Of a stretch of DNA of 64,000 nucleotides, positions 26,139 through 35,127 are shown one piece after another. Source of the DNA: JACMLD01 sp038207265 (lineage in GTDB: Bacteria > Bacteroidota > Bacteroidia > Chitinophagales > Chitinophagaceae); contig JBBQZZ010000002.1 in assembly GCA_038207265.1 (NCBI GenBank), positions 496,001-560,000 on the forward strand. The letters are read 5' to 3'. A program made the position numbers and the translations under genes. The notes under the pieces were generated by a model that did not search any database, was not told the origin of the DNA, and worked only from the letters and a program-made list of their open reading frames with translations. Each line of letters starts with the position of its first letter. Position 1 is the first letter of the stretch.

Positions 26139-26975
26139 TTAATTGCATTGATAAGTATAAGTTAGTTTTCCGTTATTGGATGCACCGGGGTTGCCTGATA
26201 CATCTGTAATAATTACTTCTGATAGCCGACCCTTGCTGTCTGGAGTGTAGGAAAATTGGAATTTCTGGCCTGTTGCGTAAGATGAACTGTATTTAGTAAG
26301 TAGATTCTTACTTTTTTTCTGGTAACCTTTTCCGACATGCCAGTACAAACCGCCATCTGAATAGAGCTGGGGTACATCCATATAATTGGGTTTAGTAATA
26401 TCATATTCCAAAGTATAGGTGGTGGGAGGATTGGTTTTATTGGCAGTGACATCTTTATAGGTTTCAACCGTTTTTACGCGATTGCCATCAACGATTGTAT
26501 TGTCGTAGGTAATGAAGATTTTGTTATAAGGAGATACCGTTCCAGTCTTATAGTATTCATACGTAACAGTATTAAGGAATCCATTTGCATCATAGGTATA
26601 ACTGTCTTTCCTGATACCGTTACTGATTGTATAATCAAGATGACTGATGTATCCTTCGGCATTTAATTCAAAAACAGTTTTGTCTGCAGCGTTGTTTGCA
26701 TTTTGCTCAGTGATCAGCTTTCCATTGTTCTCATAAGTATAATTGTATTGGTAAGTAAAGCCTGGATCTACCGTACCGGAAATTGATTTGATTGTTCCGT
26801 CTGTATTGTATGCATAGCTGTATTGCCTTAATTTATCGCTCTCTGTATAGGTGCTGCTTTTATCCAGTCGGTTACAGGTGGGTGATACTGCATTATCCTT
26901 TTTGCAGCCGGGGATTAAGAAGCTTGTGACAGCCAGTAACATCAGGATAAATGTGGTTTGAATTGCCTTTTTCAT
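26139..26975 (-). CDS. YD/RHS-like repeat lipoprotein, paralogue 1
   Basis: 278 residues, first gene of the tandem set. Leader ending VTSFLIPGCKKDNAV (lipobox). YD-like units include AYNTDGTIKSIS, TYENNGKLITEQN, ELNAEGYISHLDYT, TYDANGFLNTVTYEY, and TPDSKGRLSEVIITD. The end TYTYQCN matches paralogue 2. The region 78-134 bp upstream holds one copy of an imperfect repeat that recurs before the LytTR regulator gene (see 27053 and 28006), so this operon is a candidate target of that regulator. Confidence 0.85.
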   Translation of the reverse strand: MKKAIQTTFILMLLAVTSFLIPGCKKDNAVSPTCNRLDKSSTYTESDKLRQYSYAYNTDGTIKSISGTVDPGFTYQYNYTYENNGKLITEQNANNAADKTVFELNAEGYISHLDYTISNGIRKDSYTYDANGFLNTVTYEYYKTGTVSPYNKIFITYDNTIVDGNRVKTVETYKDVTANKTNPPTTYTLEYDITKPNYMDVPQLYSDGGLYWHVGKGYQKKSKNLLTKYSSSYATGQKFQFSYTPDSKGRLSEVIITDVSGNPGASNNGKLTYTYQCN

Positions 26976-27052
26976 CAGTTAATTATTTATTGATTATAGG
27001 ACTGTTTTGTTGAATTCGAAATTAGTTCGCGCAAAGGCTGTTATAATATGCA

Positions 27053-27109
27053 AATCGCTGAACAACCATTAAAGTAGATGAACGACAGGGTAGTACCCGT
27101 TTAGTGGTA
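27053..27109. promoter_or_regulatory. Imperfect 57-bp repeat, copy 1, candidate LytTR operator
   Basis: Begins AATCGCTGAACAACCA and ends GTACCCGTTTAGTGGTA (27093-27109). Copy 2 at 28006-28063 begins AATCGCTGAACGACCA and ends CTACCCTGAAAGTGGTA. About 26 of the first 34 aligned positions agree, and the ends share TACCC-N5-GTGGTA. TACC and GGTA form a dyad. The copy lies upstream of the start of the tandem lipoprotein operon (26975, minus strand). Confidence 0.5.
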
Positions 27110-27182
27110 GAAAATAATCTGTAAATAATCAACAAATCAGTCTTGATGAATACAGGGGGTTTTATTTGTTGTGGAGTAATAG

Positions 27183-27821
27183 TTATTGCCTTGTTGCCTG
27201 CCAGGTAGAAACAGCATTGTTGATGCTGCCCTTCATTTTGCTTCCGGAAATAACAATTGCAAAAAACATGGTGCCTACACGGATGACCGAACTTAATGAA
27301 GACTGGATATAAGTATAGGTTTTGATGGGACTGTTTTCCAGGTTAATGGTAGTTTGTAGTCCTGGTTTGAAATTCAGTTCTAATATTTTCGTGGGAGCCT
27401 GTGTATAGCCAATCCAGGAACTATTATCCAAAGTAACGGATGAAGTTGTGGTTATTTCGCCGCTTTTGATTTCCGAGGCAGCCGTGTTATCGGAAATATT
27501 CACCAGGTTATTATCTTCAGAAATATCAGCATGAATTTGTATACTGTTTGCATCGAATGTTATGGTAAGCTGTTTTTTATCCAGCATCCAGTGACCGCTG
27601 AAGTCTCCTGCGAATTGACTCCAGGTAAGCGTATTATCTGTGTTAAAATGCACGCTGTAATATTCCGGCGTTTTTCCGGTATAGGCAAGTTCTCCCCACC
27701 ATGTTTTGTTTTTGATGGATGTGCTGTAATCTTTTGGAATTATATCATTGCTTTTTTTACAACTGTTGATAAGGCTCATTAAAATCGTTGTTATTATTAG
27801 TAGGCTAATATGCTTTTTCAT
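27183..27821 (-). CDS. Hypothetical lipoprotein (lipocalin-like build)
   Basis: 212 residues with lipobox MSLINSCKKSNDI. The mature part has TWWGELAYTGKTPEYYSVHF, WSQFAGDFSGHWMLDKKQLTI and DNSSWIGYTQAP, alternating strands with conserved Trp that recall lipocalin-like or heme-binding-like beta sandwiches, but I cannot assign a family. It lies upstream of the tandem repeat-lipoprotein operon and downstream of the second copy of the shared repeat (28006-28063, on the divergent spacer), so it could be under the same control. Confidence 0.78.
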   Translation of the reverse strand: MKKHISLLIITTILMSLINSCKKSNDIIPKDYSTSIKNKTWWGELAYTGKTPEYYSVHFNTDNTLTWSQFAGDFSGHWMLDKKQLTITFDANSIQIHADISEDNNLVNISDNTAASEIKSGEITTTSSVTLDNSSWIGYTQAPTKILELNFKPGLQTTINLENSPIKTYTYIQSSLSSVIRVGTMFFAIVISGSKMKGSINNAVSTWQATRQ

Positions 27822-28005
27822 TTTTGTTTCTTTATATGGTCAAATATTTTTTTGGTTTCTTGCCAGCGCATGCTGTATTTTTTATAATTGCCGTAAGGTT
27901 GCATTTTTCATTATCAGCAGTTTTTTTATTTACGTTACCCGTGATCTGTTGTTCTTATTTTTATGAACGCAACTTACATGCATAATGCAATTGGTTTTTT
28001 CAGAC

Positions 28006-28063
28006 AATCGCTGAACGACCAGATAAATAGCTGAATGATTAGAGCACTACCCTGAAAGTGGTA
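28006..28063. promoter_or_regulatory. Imperfect 57-bp repeat, copy 2, candidate LytTR operator
   Basis: See copy 1 at 27053. This copy ends 54 nt before the ATG of the LytTR regulator gene (28118) and about 185 nt before the divergent lipoprotein gene (27821). The core CTACCC-TGAA-AGTGGTA contains the TACC...GGTA dyad. Position suggests autoregulation. Confidence 0.5.
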
Positions 28064-28117
28064 TACAGAAATGGCATTAAAAATTGTAAATTGTAACACC
28101 TGATAAATTGGAATACA

Positions 28118-28840
28118 ATGGACCCGAAGAGAACTGACTATACCTGTATTATTGTTGATGACGATGAGTTGGACAGGCTTACCCTGGTTTCATATGTGCA
28201 CAGGTATCCGTTTATCCGAATAACAGGCGAATTTGAATCTGCAACTGATGCATTGGAATTTTTCAAAAGCGGGCAGGTGCCGGATGTTTTATTACTGGAT
28301 ATTGATATGCCCGGAATGAGCGGAATTGATTTAAGAAAACAATTGATACAGGTGCCAGCCTGCATATTTGTTACGTCTCACCCGGAGTTTGCCCTGGAAG
28401 GATTTGAGATTGCTGCATTGGATTATATTGTAAAGCCACTCAAAATGGATCGCTTTGCAAAAGCCATGGAACGATTGCAGCAATTTCTGGAAGTTCATTA
28501 TAAAGCTGAATTGCTGGATTATACATTGGGAGAAGATACGCTGTTTATAAAAGACGGACACAACCATATTAAATTGCAGTTGCACGAAATTATTTACCTG
28601 GAAGCGTTGAAAGATTATACCGCGATAGTTACTAACAAAAAAAAATATTGTGTGCTCACAGCATTGGGTAATTTATTAAAAGAAAAAGCCTTCCAGACTT
28701 TTATACGAATTCACCGCAGTTACGCGGTTCAAAAACATTTTATCAGTAAAATAACTACAAAGGAAGTAATAGTAAACGACGTGTTGTTACCCATCGGCAG
28801 GAGATACAAGGATTTACTGGATGGAATTAAGACTGGTTAA
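28118..28840 (+). CDS. LytTR-family response regulator
   Basis: 240 residues. Receiver domain (about 1-125) with the acidic pair in CIIVDDDELDRL, phosphorylation site Asp61 in VLLLDIDMPGMSG, and the Lys switch in DYIVKPLK. LytTR DNA-binding domain (about 140-237: LFIKDGHNHIKLQLHEII, EALKDYTAIVTNKKKY, FIRIHRSYAVQKHFI, LPIGRRYKDLL). LytTR domains bind short direct or imperfect repeats; the pair of repeats at 27053 and 28006 are candidate sites. The kinase gene starts 3 bp after the stop, so they are certainly coexpressed. Confidence 0.95.
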   Translation: MDPKRTDYTCIIVDDDELDRLTLVSYVHRYPFIRITGEFESATDALEFFKSGQVPDVLLLDIDMPGMSGIDLRKQLIQVPACIFVTSHPEFALEGFEIAALDYIVKPLKMDRFAKAMERLQQFLEVHYKAELLDYTLGEDTLFIKDGHNHIKLQLHEIIYLEALKDYTAIVTNKKKYCVLTALGNLLKEKAFQTFIRIHRSYAVQKHFISKITTKEVIVNDVLLPIGRRYKDLLDGIKTG

Positions 28841-28842
28841 TC

Positions 28843-30834
28843 ATGAAAAAACTACTGCACTTGTTTTGCCTGTTGTGCTGCATAGGATTGCAGGCACAAA
28901 AAAAAAGCCAGGACCTGCTAGATTCCATGATGAAGTTATTGCCGTTGATGAAGGAAGACAGCAGTAAAGTAAACCTGATTGTTGACATGTCTGAACAATT
29001 GTATTACCTCGCAAATATGAAAGAGGGCATAGATTATCTCAAACAGGGCGTGGCAATAGCAGAACGGATAAACTTTAAAAGAGGAATAGCAAATTGCTAT
29101 AGCAACCTGGGCACTTTTGTTGGCGACACCGGAAACATTGTACAGGCAAGAGCTTATATAAAAAAAAGTCTGGAAATAAATACTGAGCTGGATGCTAAAC
29201 CAAATATCGTTATCAACCTGAATAACATGGGAAGAGGATACCAGTTTGAATCTGATTTTCCAAATGCTGTCAGTTGCCTGTTCAAAGCGTTAAAAATTGC
29301 AGAAGAAATAAAAAGCTATGAAAAGATGGCATTGGTGGGAACAAATCTCACTGCAACCTTTATCATGCAAAAGAACTATGCTAAAGCTGAAGAGTATGCG
29401 AAAATGACATTCAAAAACGCTGAGTTGGGAAAAGCTCCTTACCATGCTGCCTCCTCGCTGCAGCAACTGGGGGTGATATATGCAGATAAAAATGATACAG
29501 TCGGATCAATTGATTATTTTAATAAGGCAATGGAGATATACAGAAGGGAAGGTATGTCGGAAGGAGAATTAGAGTGCATGTCTGAAATTTCAAACCTGGA
29601 AAATCCTGAGGCAGGCCTGAGAAGAAAACTGGAAATTCAGGCCATTCTTGATAAGCAGGTGGCGCTTATACCAGTTAAAATTGGAAACCTGGGTAGCATC
29701 GGCTCATATTATTCCGATCTGGCTGGATTAAAAGCCGGGGCTTTAAAGCGCAGCTATCTTATCAAAGCGACCCATTATTTACGGCGAGCTCTTGACCTGG
29801 CAAGGGATGCAAAGTATGCGGACCAGGTTGCTTCGATGGCCAAGCTCTTGGGAGAGGTTGAAAAAGAGAAAGGAAATTTTAAAGAAGCGCTGGCCTTGAA
29901 TACAGAATACCATGGTATCAATGATTCAATTTTTTCTCAGGATAAGAAAAATACAATCGCTTCACTTGAAAGTCAGAAAACCGTTGATCTGAAGGATAAA
30001 GAAATTCAAATAAACAAGCTGGCAATATCTAATCAGCATAAAACACAGATAGTGCTGATCTCCGGATTAGGATTTCTGCTGGTGGTTGGAGGACTACTAT
30101 ACTGGCAAAGCCGAAACCGTAAGAAAACCAATACCACTCTGATGGTGCTGAACAATCAATTGGATGAAGCCAATAAGGTTAAAGCAAGGTTTTTCAGTAT
30201 TCTCAGTCATGACCTGCGAAGTCCTATCGTGAACCTCGTACATTTTCTCCATTTGCAAAAAGAGAGTCCGCAGTTACTAAGTGAACAACAACAGGCGAAG
30301 CACCGGCAAAGCATTAGTGATTCTGCAGAAGGCTTGTTAAATACTATGGAAGCAATGTTATTATGGAGCAAGGAGCAAATGGAAAATTTTCGGCCCAATA
30401 TCAAACATGTTCCGGTAAGCAGTTTATTTGAATATTTGCAAAAACAATTTTCTTATGCAGACAATGTGAATCTCAGTTTTGAGGGAAGTCCTGATCTGCT
30501 GGTAGCTACTGATGAGAATTACCTGCGCACGATCATGCAAAATCTTACTTCAAATGCCATCCGTGCACTGAATAAAACTCCCCATGCAAGCATTGCCTGG
30601 AAAGCGGTTAATGAAGCAGGAAATATAATTCTTTCAATCACAGACAATGGCCCCGGCATCAGTGCCATCCAATCAAAATCATTGTTCGATGAAAGTGTGA
30701 CGAGTAATGAAAAGAACGGATTGGGTTTACACCTCGTCAGGGATCTTGCAAAAGCCATTCGTTTTAAAATTGCTGTACAATCTGCTCCGGGTATGGGCAC
30801 CACTTTTACTTTATCAGCACTGGCTGCTGCTTAA
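28843..30834 (+). CDS. TPR-containing sensor histidine kinase (HisKA type)
   Basis: 663 residues. Signal peptide (CLLCCIGLQAQ), TPR array in the periplasm (about 30-350, helical pairs such as RGIANCYSNLGTFVGDTGNI and MALVGTNLTATFIMQKNYAK), one membrane helix (about 403-423), a coiled coil, HisKA helix with His456 in FFSILSHDLRSPI, and HATPase domain with N box MQNLTSNAIRALNK, ITDNGPGIS and NGLGLHLVRDL. This is a classical HisKA kinase paired with a LytTR regulator, whereas LytTR regulators most often pair with LytS-type kinases. The input signal of the TPR region is unknown. Confidence 0.93.
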   Translation: MKKLLHLFCLLCCIGLQAQKKSQDLLDSMMKLLPLMKEDSSKVNLIVDMSEQLYYLANMKEGIDYLKQGVAIAERINFKRGIANCYSNLGTFVGDTGNIVQARAYIKKSLEINTELDAKPNIVINLNNMGRGYQFESDFPNAVSCLFKALKIAEEIKSYEKMALVGTNLTATFIMQKNYAKAEEYAKMTFKNAELGKAPYHAASSLQQLGVIYADKNDTVGSIDYFNKAMEIYRREGMSEGELECMSEISNLENPEAGLRRKLEIQAILDKQVALIPVKIGNLGSIGSYYSDLAGLKAGALKRSYLIKATHYLRRALDLARDAKYADQVASMAKLLGEVEKEKGNFKEALALNTEYHGINDSIFSQDKKNTIASLESQKTVDLKDKEIQINKLAISNQHKTQIVLISGLGFLLVVGGLLYWQSRNRKKTNTTLMVLNNQLDEANKVKARFFSILSHDLRSPIVNLVHFLHLQKESPQLLSEQQQAKHRQSISDSAEGLLNTMEAMLLWSKEQMENFRPNIKHVPVSSLFEYLQKQFSYADNVNLSFEGSPDLLVATDENYLRTIMQNLTSNAIRALNKTPHASIAWKAVNEAGNIILSITDNGPGISAIQSKSLFDESVTSNEKNGLGLHLVRDLAKAIRFKIAVQSAPGMGTTFTLSALAAA

Positions 30835-30942
30835 TAAATGCTCTCTATTTCAATTAAATTTATTAGTTGTAGGTTAATTTTCAGTAAGATTCATTTCTTT
30901 TGTTTTACTTTTTTTAACCGGATTCCATTCTAATTGATAAAT

Positions 30943-31560
30943 ATGAACAAGATTATACTGTTCTCGGTGGTATCAATATTTCTTTTCGCATGCAATAACA
31001 ATGTAAAGCACCAAAAACCTGTTAGTAAAACGGCCTACACGCTTGATATTCCTACAGGTGGCTGGACAACTGAACGGATATCGTTTCCAATTAGTTTTGC
31101 ACCGGGCATTCATTACAGGGGTACAGAAGATATCCGGTTTACACCAGGATGGGGCAACCCGACTGCAGATGATTACTGGACTTATGAATTTTTATGGTGG
31201 CTAAACGATGCACCGGTAATAAATAAAGAAATACTGACGCAAAATTTATATGCTTATTACAGCGGATTGGTAAATGATAATGTTAAAAGCAGGAGTATTG
31301 CTTCAGTAAAATTAGTGCCCGTGAAAGTGGACATTAAAAAAATAGTTGCATCAAAAGGCGATAAAGAAACTTATAGCGGTACAATAGCAATGCTGGACTA
31401 CATGACCCAGCGGCCCATGGTTTTAAATTGCATGATACATTTAAAAAGTTGCACAATGACTGCAATTGTTTTTGAAATGTCACCCCAACCCTTATCTCAT
31501 CCTGTATGGCAAAGCATGGACAAATTGCAAGCAAATTTTTTGTGCGGTGCTAATGGATAA
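30943..31560 (+). CDS. Hypothetical lipoprotein
   Basis: 205 residues from ATG 30943 (a TTG at 30934 is an alternative). Lipobox ISIFLFACNNNVKHQ. The mature part starts AYTLDIPTGGWTTERISFPI, then APGIHYRGTEDIRFTPGWG and DDYWTYEFLWWLND, rich in Trp and Tyr, and carries two Cys (MVLNCMIHLKSC). I recognise no named domain; it resembles small uncharacterised envelope proteins of Bacteroidota. It converges on the PRC-barrel gene with 2 bp between the stops. Confidence 0.78.
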   Translation: MNKIILFSVVSIFLFACNNNVKHQKPVSKTAYTLDIPTGGWTTERISFPISFAPGIHYRGTEDIRFTPGWGNPTADDYWTYEFLWWLNDAPVINKEILTQNLYAYYSGLVNDNVKSRSIASVKLVPVKVDIKKIVASKGDKETYSGTIAMLDYMTQRPMVLNCMIHLKSCTMTAIVFEMSPQPLSHPVWQSMDKLQANFLCGANG

Positions 31561-31562
31561 AG

Positions 31563-31961
31563 TCAGTTTCCCATAAAATTCCAATAACCATGTATTTCCT
31601 CAATATGAATGTTGGTATCTGGCCAATGGTCGGGGTTAAACCCTGGCGCCTTTTCGAGCACTTCTCTTTTTTGATCAAATAAGAATGCTTTTTTTTCTGG
31701 ATCTACCTTTAGAAATCCGAAAGGGATGGCAAAATATTTTGTACCGATGCCCAGGAATCCCCCGAATTCAACTACGTAGTATTCAATCTTGCCGGTGGTA
31801 AGATCAATCATTATATCTTTTATGTCTCCCATGTGTTCATTGTCTGCGTTATGTACTTTATCTGCAGTAATAGAGGAAGCAGTGAGATAACGCAGCGGCA
31901 TATTTGGATATAGAGGACCATTATTTATACCGGTTATATTGTCTTTCAATAGTGGATCCAT
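31563..31961 (-). CDS. PRC-barrel domain protein
   Basis: 132 residues with a single PRC-barrel: LRYLTASSITADKVHNADNE, HMGDIKDIMIDLTTGKIEY, VVEFGGFLGIGTKYFAIPFG, then a C-terminal tail with KAPGFNPDHWPD. PRC-barrels are RNA- or protein-binding beta-barrels found in RimM, photosynthetic reaction centre H subunits and many stress proteins. Stand-alone forms like this one are common next to stress genes; the function is unknown. Stop overlaps nothing but is 2 bp from the convergent lipoprotein gene. Confidence 0.9.
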   Translation of the reverse strand: MDPLLKDNITGINNGPLYPNMPLRYLTASSITADKVHNADNEHMGDIKDIMIDLTTGKIEYYVVEFGGFLGIGTKYFAIPFGFLKVDPEKKAFLFDQKREVLEKAPGFNPDHWPDTNIHIEEIHGYWNFMGN

Positions 31962-32262
31962 ACTTTAAATTTATTTGGTGAATGAATGGTGTAATTAATT
32001 TATATACGCTATGTATGAATCATCAACAATCAGGCCGTATAAAATTAGGCAGGCCAGGTCCTGAATCGAGCGAAGATCATGATATTATTGATCATCCTGG
32101 AAAGCAACTGAGCATTTTATTCCACGCTCAAATTTCGAAACATTCACAATAGTAATTTTTCAGTAACAGCAAGTGCCATATACGTTGAAGCAAAATAAGT
32201 GGCACAATATTTTAAGAGCGTAGTCCAGACAATTCTTTCACTTCTAATTAAATACCATTGAT
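31962..32262. other. Intergenic stretch, only a weak 45-codon ORF
   Basis: Spacer between the divergent PRC-barrel and hydrolase genes, so promoters for both should lie here. A plus-strand ORF at 32015-32152 starts ATG and has 45 codons (polar, SGRIKLGRPGPESSEDHD), but nothing supports its translation. No clear promoter, RNA or repeat seen. Confidence 0.5.
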
Positions 32263-33147
32263 ATGAACTATGTACAAGTAGCAAATGATTCAGCCGGCAA
32301 CCCGGTAAAAATACACTACACCGATTATGGAATTGGCAAGCCCATTATTCTTATTCATGGCTGGCCATTGAGCGGAGATATGTGGGAATACCAGTTAAAT
32401 AACCTGGTGAACAGTGGTCACCGGGTTATAACATACGATCGCCGGGGGTTTGGCAAATCCACCAGGCCATGGGATGGTTACGACTATGATACCCTGACGG
32501 ATGATCTAAAGGCTTTAATAGATAAGCTACAATTAAAGGATATTACATTGGTAGGATTTTCAATGGGCGGAGGAGAAGTCGTCAGATATTTTAGTCGCTT
32601 TGGTGGGCGGAATATTTCCCGCGCGGTATTGATTTCTGCAGTTACACCCTTCATGTTAAAAACAGATACCAATCCTGAAGGTGTTCCGGCAGAAATCTTT
32701 GATGAAATGTCAAAAAGAATGCGGGAAGACAGGATAGCGTTCCTGGATGAATTTGGTAAAACATTTTTTGGCGTTAACCTGATCAACAGACCCTTGAGTA
32801 CACCCTTGCTGGAATATTATCGTATGTTATGTTCATTTGCTTCACCTCGTGCTACTCAGGAATGCGCCAGGGCATTTGCAACAACGGATTTCAGAAGCGA
32901 AATGCAATCTGTTACCGTGCCTACTTTAATTATTCATGGAGATGCAGATAAAACAGTTCCTATTGATGCAACCGGTAGAGAGTCTGCACGCGCTATTGCA
33001 GACAATACCTTTTTGATTTATGAAGATGCACCTCACGGTTTGTTTTATACGCACCGCGATAGATTGAATATAGATTTATTGCAATTCGCCGATGCAGACC
33101 ATTCATTAACCAGCACCTATAGCAGGCATCCCATGGCATCCTCCTGA
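32263..33147 (+). CDS. Alpha/beta-fold hydrolase (non-haem haloperoxidase/esterase-like)
   Basis: 294 residues. Oxyanion-hole motif LIHGWPLSGDMWEYQL, Asp-rich YDRRGFGKSTRPWDGYDYDT, nucleophile elbow GFSMGGGEVVRYF, then Asp in IIHGDADKTVPID and His in DAPHGLFYTH. The GWPLSG, YDRRGFG and GFSMGGGE blocks are those of cofactor-free haloperoxidase-like perhydrolases, which in vivo are usually esterases. A short C-terminal tail beyond the usual end (about 275) is unusual but harmless. No linked pathway gene is near. Confidence 0.92.
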   Translation: MNYVQVANDSAGNPVKIHYTDYGIGKPIILIHGWPLSGDMWEYQLNNLVNSGHRVITYDRRGFGKSTRPWDGYDYDTLTDDLKALIDKLQLKDITLVGFSMGGGEVVRYFSRFGGRNISRAVLISAVTPFMLKTDTNPEGVPAEIFDEMSKRMREDRIAFLDEFGKTFFGVNLINRPLSTPLLEYYRMLCSFASPRATQECARAFATTDFRSEMQSVTVPTLIIHGDADKTVPIDATGRESARAIADNTFLIYEDAPHGLFYTHRDRLNIDLLQFADADHSLTSTYSRHPMASS

Positions 33148-33280
33148 TAACTTTTTGAAACGCATACATATGCCCTGGTTGCAAATTATTTGCAGCCGGG
33201 GCATTTATTTATCAAATAACTTTCAGCCCAAACGATTGTAACATTTTAATGGTTCCAAACGTATAGATTAAAATATAGCT

Positions 33281-35119
33281 ATGCGGTTCAATTTTCTTTT
33301 GAGTTTTCTATGCTGTTTTGCCATGAATTCTTTTTGCCAGGTGCAACCATTACTAGTTTCGGTTACTAATGAAAAGACAAATGAACCATTGGAAGGTGCC
33401 AGTATTTCAATCTACAAAAACCGTTCGATCAGTGGCACCATTACCAATCGGGAAGGCAAATTTGTAATAACTGACACAACAGGAATTGATTCCGTTAAAA
33501 TATCAATGATAGGTCACCATACCCGCATCATTGCTCCTTTTTCCTATTATAAAATGGCCCGGGCTGGAATTTCTTTGTCGCTGGCAGCAACAAACCTGGA
33601 GGAAATCGTAGTAAAACCCCTGACTGCAATTGAAATCATTGAAAAAGCGATCGTTGCCAGCAAAGCAGCATTGCCCCGGGTGGCTTTCGAAAACAATGTT
33701 TTTTACCGTGAAGTAATCAAAGACAAGGAACAGTATTTTTCTGTTGCTGAAGCGGTGTTCAAAACACAGTACGATACAAAAAATAAACTGTGCCTGATGC
33801 AAATGTTGAAGGGTAGAAGCAAAGAAGATGTAAGCTATACCCGGCTGTTTGAAGATTATCATCCGGGTGGCGGACCGGAGGCTGTGGCAACAAAATACTT
33901 AGCTGTTGCTTTTCCTGATTTTTTAAACAAATCTAAAACCGGGTTATTTGTTTTTAAAAAAGAAAAACCGGTTGAGTATGATGGCAATCTTTATTATGTT
34001 GTTAGCTTTGACCAACGGCCAGGCATACACGAAGCGCTGGATAAAGGAGAGATATTCATCGCAGTCAGCGATTTTACCGTCTTGAAATACAAAACAGAGA
34101 ACAGCCCCCTTGGTACACCTTATATTACAGATCTCAAAGGAACAGATAAACTGTTTGCTGAACTTTTGCATATAGATTTTAAAAGAAAAGGCTGGAACCA
34201 CAGCGTGTCCTTTGAAAAAGTAAACGATCAACTGGTCATGCGAAGTGCCAGTGCTGAATATAGAATAAGCTACAAGCAACCAAAAAAAGACCTCGATTTG
34301 GATCTTAGTATCACAACCGAACTGGTAACAACCATTCCATATTTACCCATTACTGCGCCCATTAATAAAGAGCAGGAATGGAAAAGAAAAAACCTGGTAG
34401 CCAATCTTCCTGCGGATTTTGATGCAGGCTTTTGGGGTAGCAACAATATAATCTCTCCAACAACACAAGTTGATTCTATCATTAAAAACATATCCATCAA
34501 AAACCAGGAAGATACAAACGTTACTTCTTTGAAAGACGAATGGAAATACCTGAATAAGGATTTTCTTGCGGTATACCAGCAACACGATTCTGTTGTGCTG
34601 ATACCTGTCAGGAAAGGTGGGTGGGAGGATGATGAAACTGCCGGAATGATTTATAAAGAAGTGAATGGTGACTTTTCAATTGAAACTTATGTAGACCTTA
34701 GCAAACGAACCAATACATCAATACTTCCCGATAATGGATTTCAACAGGCGGGAATTATTATCAGGAGCAATGACGACAAAACCGAAAACAGCATACTACT
34801 GTGCATTGGTACCGGTGGTAATTCACAGGCAAAAATATTCTTGCGTAAGACCGACAATGGAAAATCAAAAGGCCCCGTAGATAAAATAGAAAAAATGAGT
34901 TATGGGTTGAAGTTGATAAAAAGGGGAGCCAGTATCTCTGCTTATTATAAAGCGACAGGGACCAGTGACTGGAAATTAATAACCAGTTACCAGGTTAATT
35001 GGTTGAATGATTCGATCCAGGCAGGTTTTGCTGCCATGTCAAGATTTGCAGGGAGCGGCCCCAAAGCAAAACCAGATATGAAAGCAGTATTCAGTAATTT
35101 TATTTTGAAAAACGATTGA
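33281..35119 (+). CDS. Secreted carboxypeptidase-D-regulatory-like protein with DUF5686-like middle and ConA-like C-terminus
   Basis: 612 residues with signal peptide (LLSFLCCFAMNSFCQ). Domain 1 (about 22-100) is a carboxypeptidase regulatory-like beta-sandwich (VTNEKTNEPLEGASISIYKN, TITNREGKFVITD, LEEIVVKP). Domain 2 (about 105-370) resembles the N-terminal part of DUF5686 proteins (IVVKPLTAIEIIEKAIVASK, FENNVFYREVIKDKEQYF, SFEKVNDQLVMRSASAEYRI), but the usual beta-barrel is absent. Domain 3 (about 415-612) looks like a DUF1349/concanavalin-A-like lectin (KGGWEDDETAGMIYKEVNG, DNGFQQAGIIIRSNDDKTEN, YQVNWLNDSIQAGFAAMSRF). I have not seen this three-part order described. An Ntn-type hydrolase gene follows by 8 bp, so an operon. 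Confidence 0.75.
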   Translation: MRFNFLLSFLCCFAMNSFCQVQPLLVSVTNEKTNEPLEGASISIYKNRSISGTITNREGKFVITDTTGIDSVKISMIGHHTRIIAPFSYYKMARAGISLSLAATNLEEIVVKPLTAIEIIEKAIVASKAALPRVAFENNVFYREVIKDKEQYFSVAEAVFKTQYDTKNKLCLMQMLKGRSKEDVSYTRLFEDYHPGGGPEAVATKYLAVAFPDFLNKSKTGLFVFKKEKPVEYDGNLYYVVSFDQRPGIHEALDKGEIFIAVSDFTVLKYKTENSPLGTPYITDLKGTDKLFAELLHIDFKRKGWNHSVSFEKVNDQLVMRSASAEYRISYKQPKKDLDLDLSITTELVTTIPYLPITAPINKEQEWKRKNLVANLPADFDAGFWGSNNIISPTTQVDSIIKNISIKNQEDTNVTSLKDEWKYLNKDFLAVYQQHDSVVLIPVRKGGWEDDETAGMIYKEVNGDFSIETYVDLSKRTNTSILPDNGFQQAGIIIRSNDDKTENSILLCIGTGGNSQAKIFLRKTDNGKSKGPVDKIEKMSYGLKLIKRGASISAYYKATGTSDWKLITSYQVNWLNDSIQAGFAAMSRFAGSGPKAKPDMKAVFSNFILKND

Positions 35120-35127
35120 ACCATTCC

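Noticed and set aside
32015..32152. 45-codon ORF in the PRC-barrel/hydrolase spacer
   Set aside because: Too short, no start signal, no recognisable features; noted only in the spacer entry.
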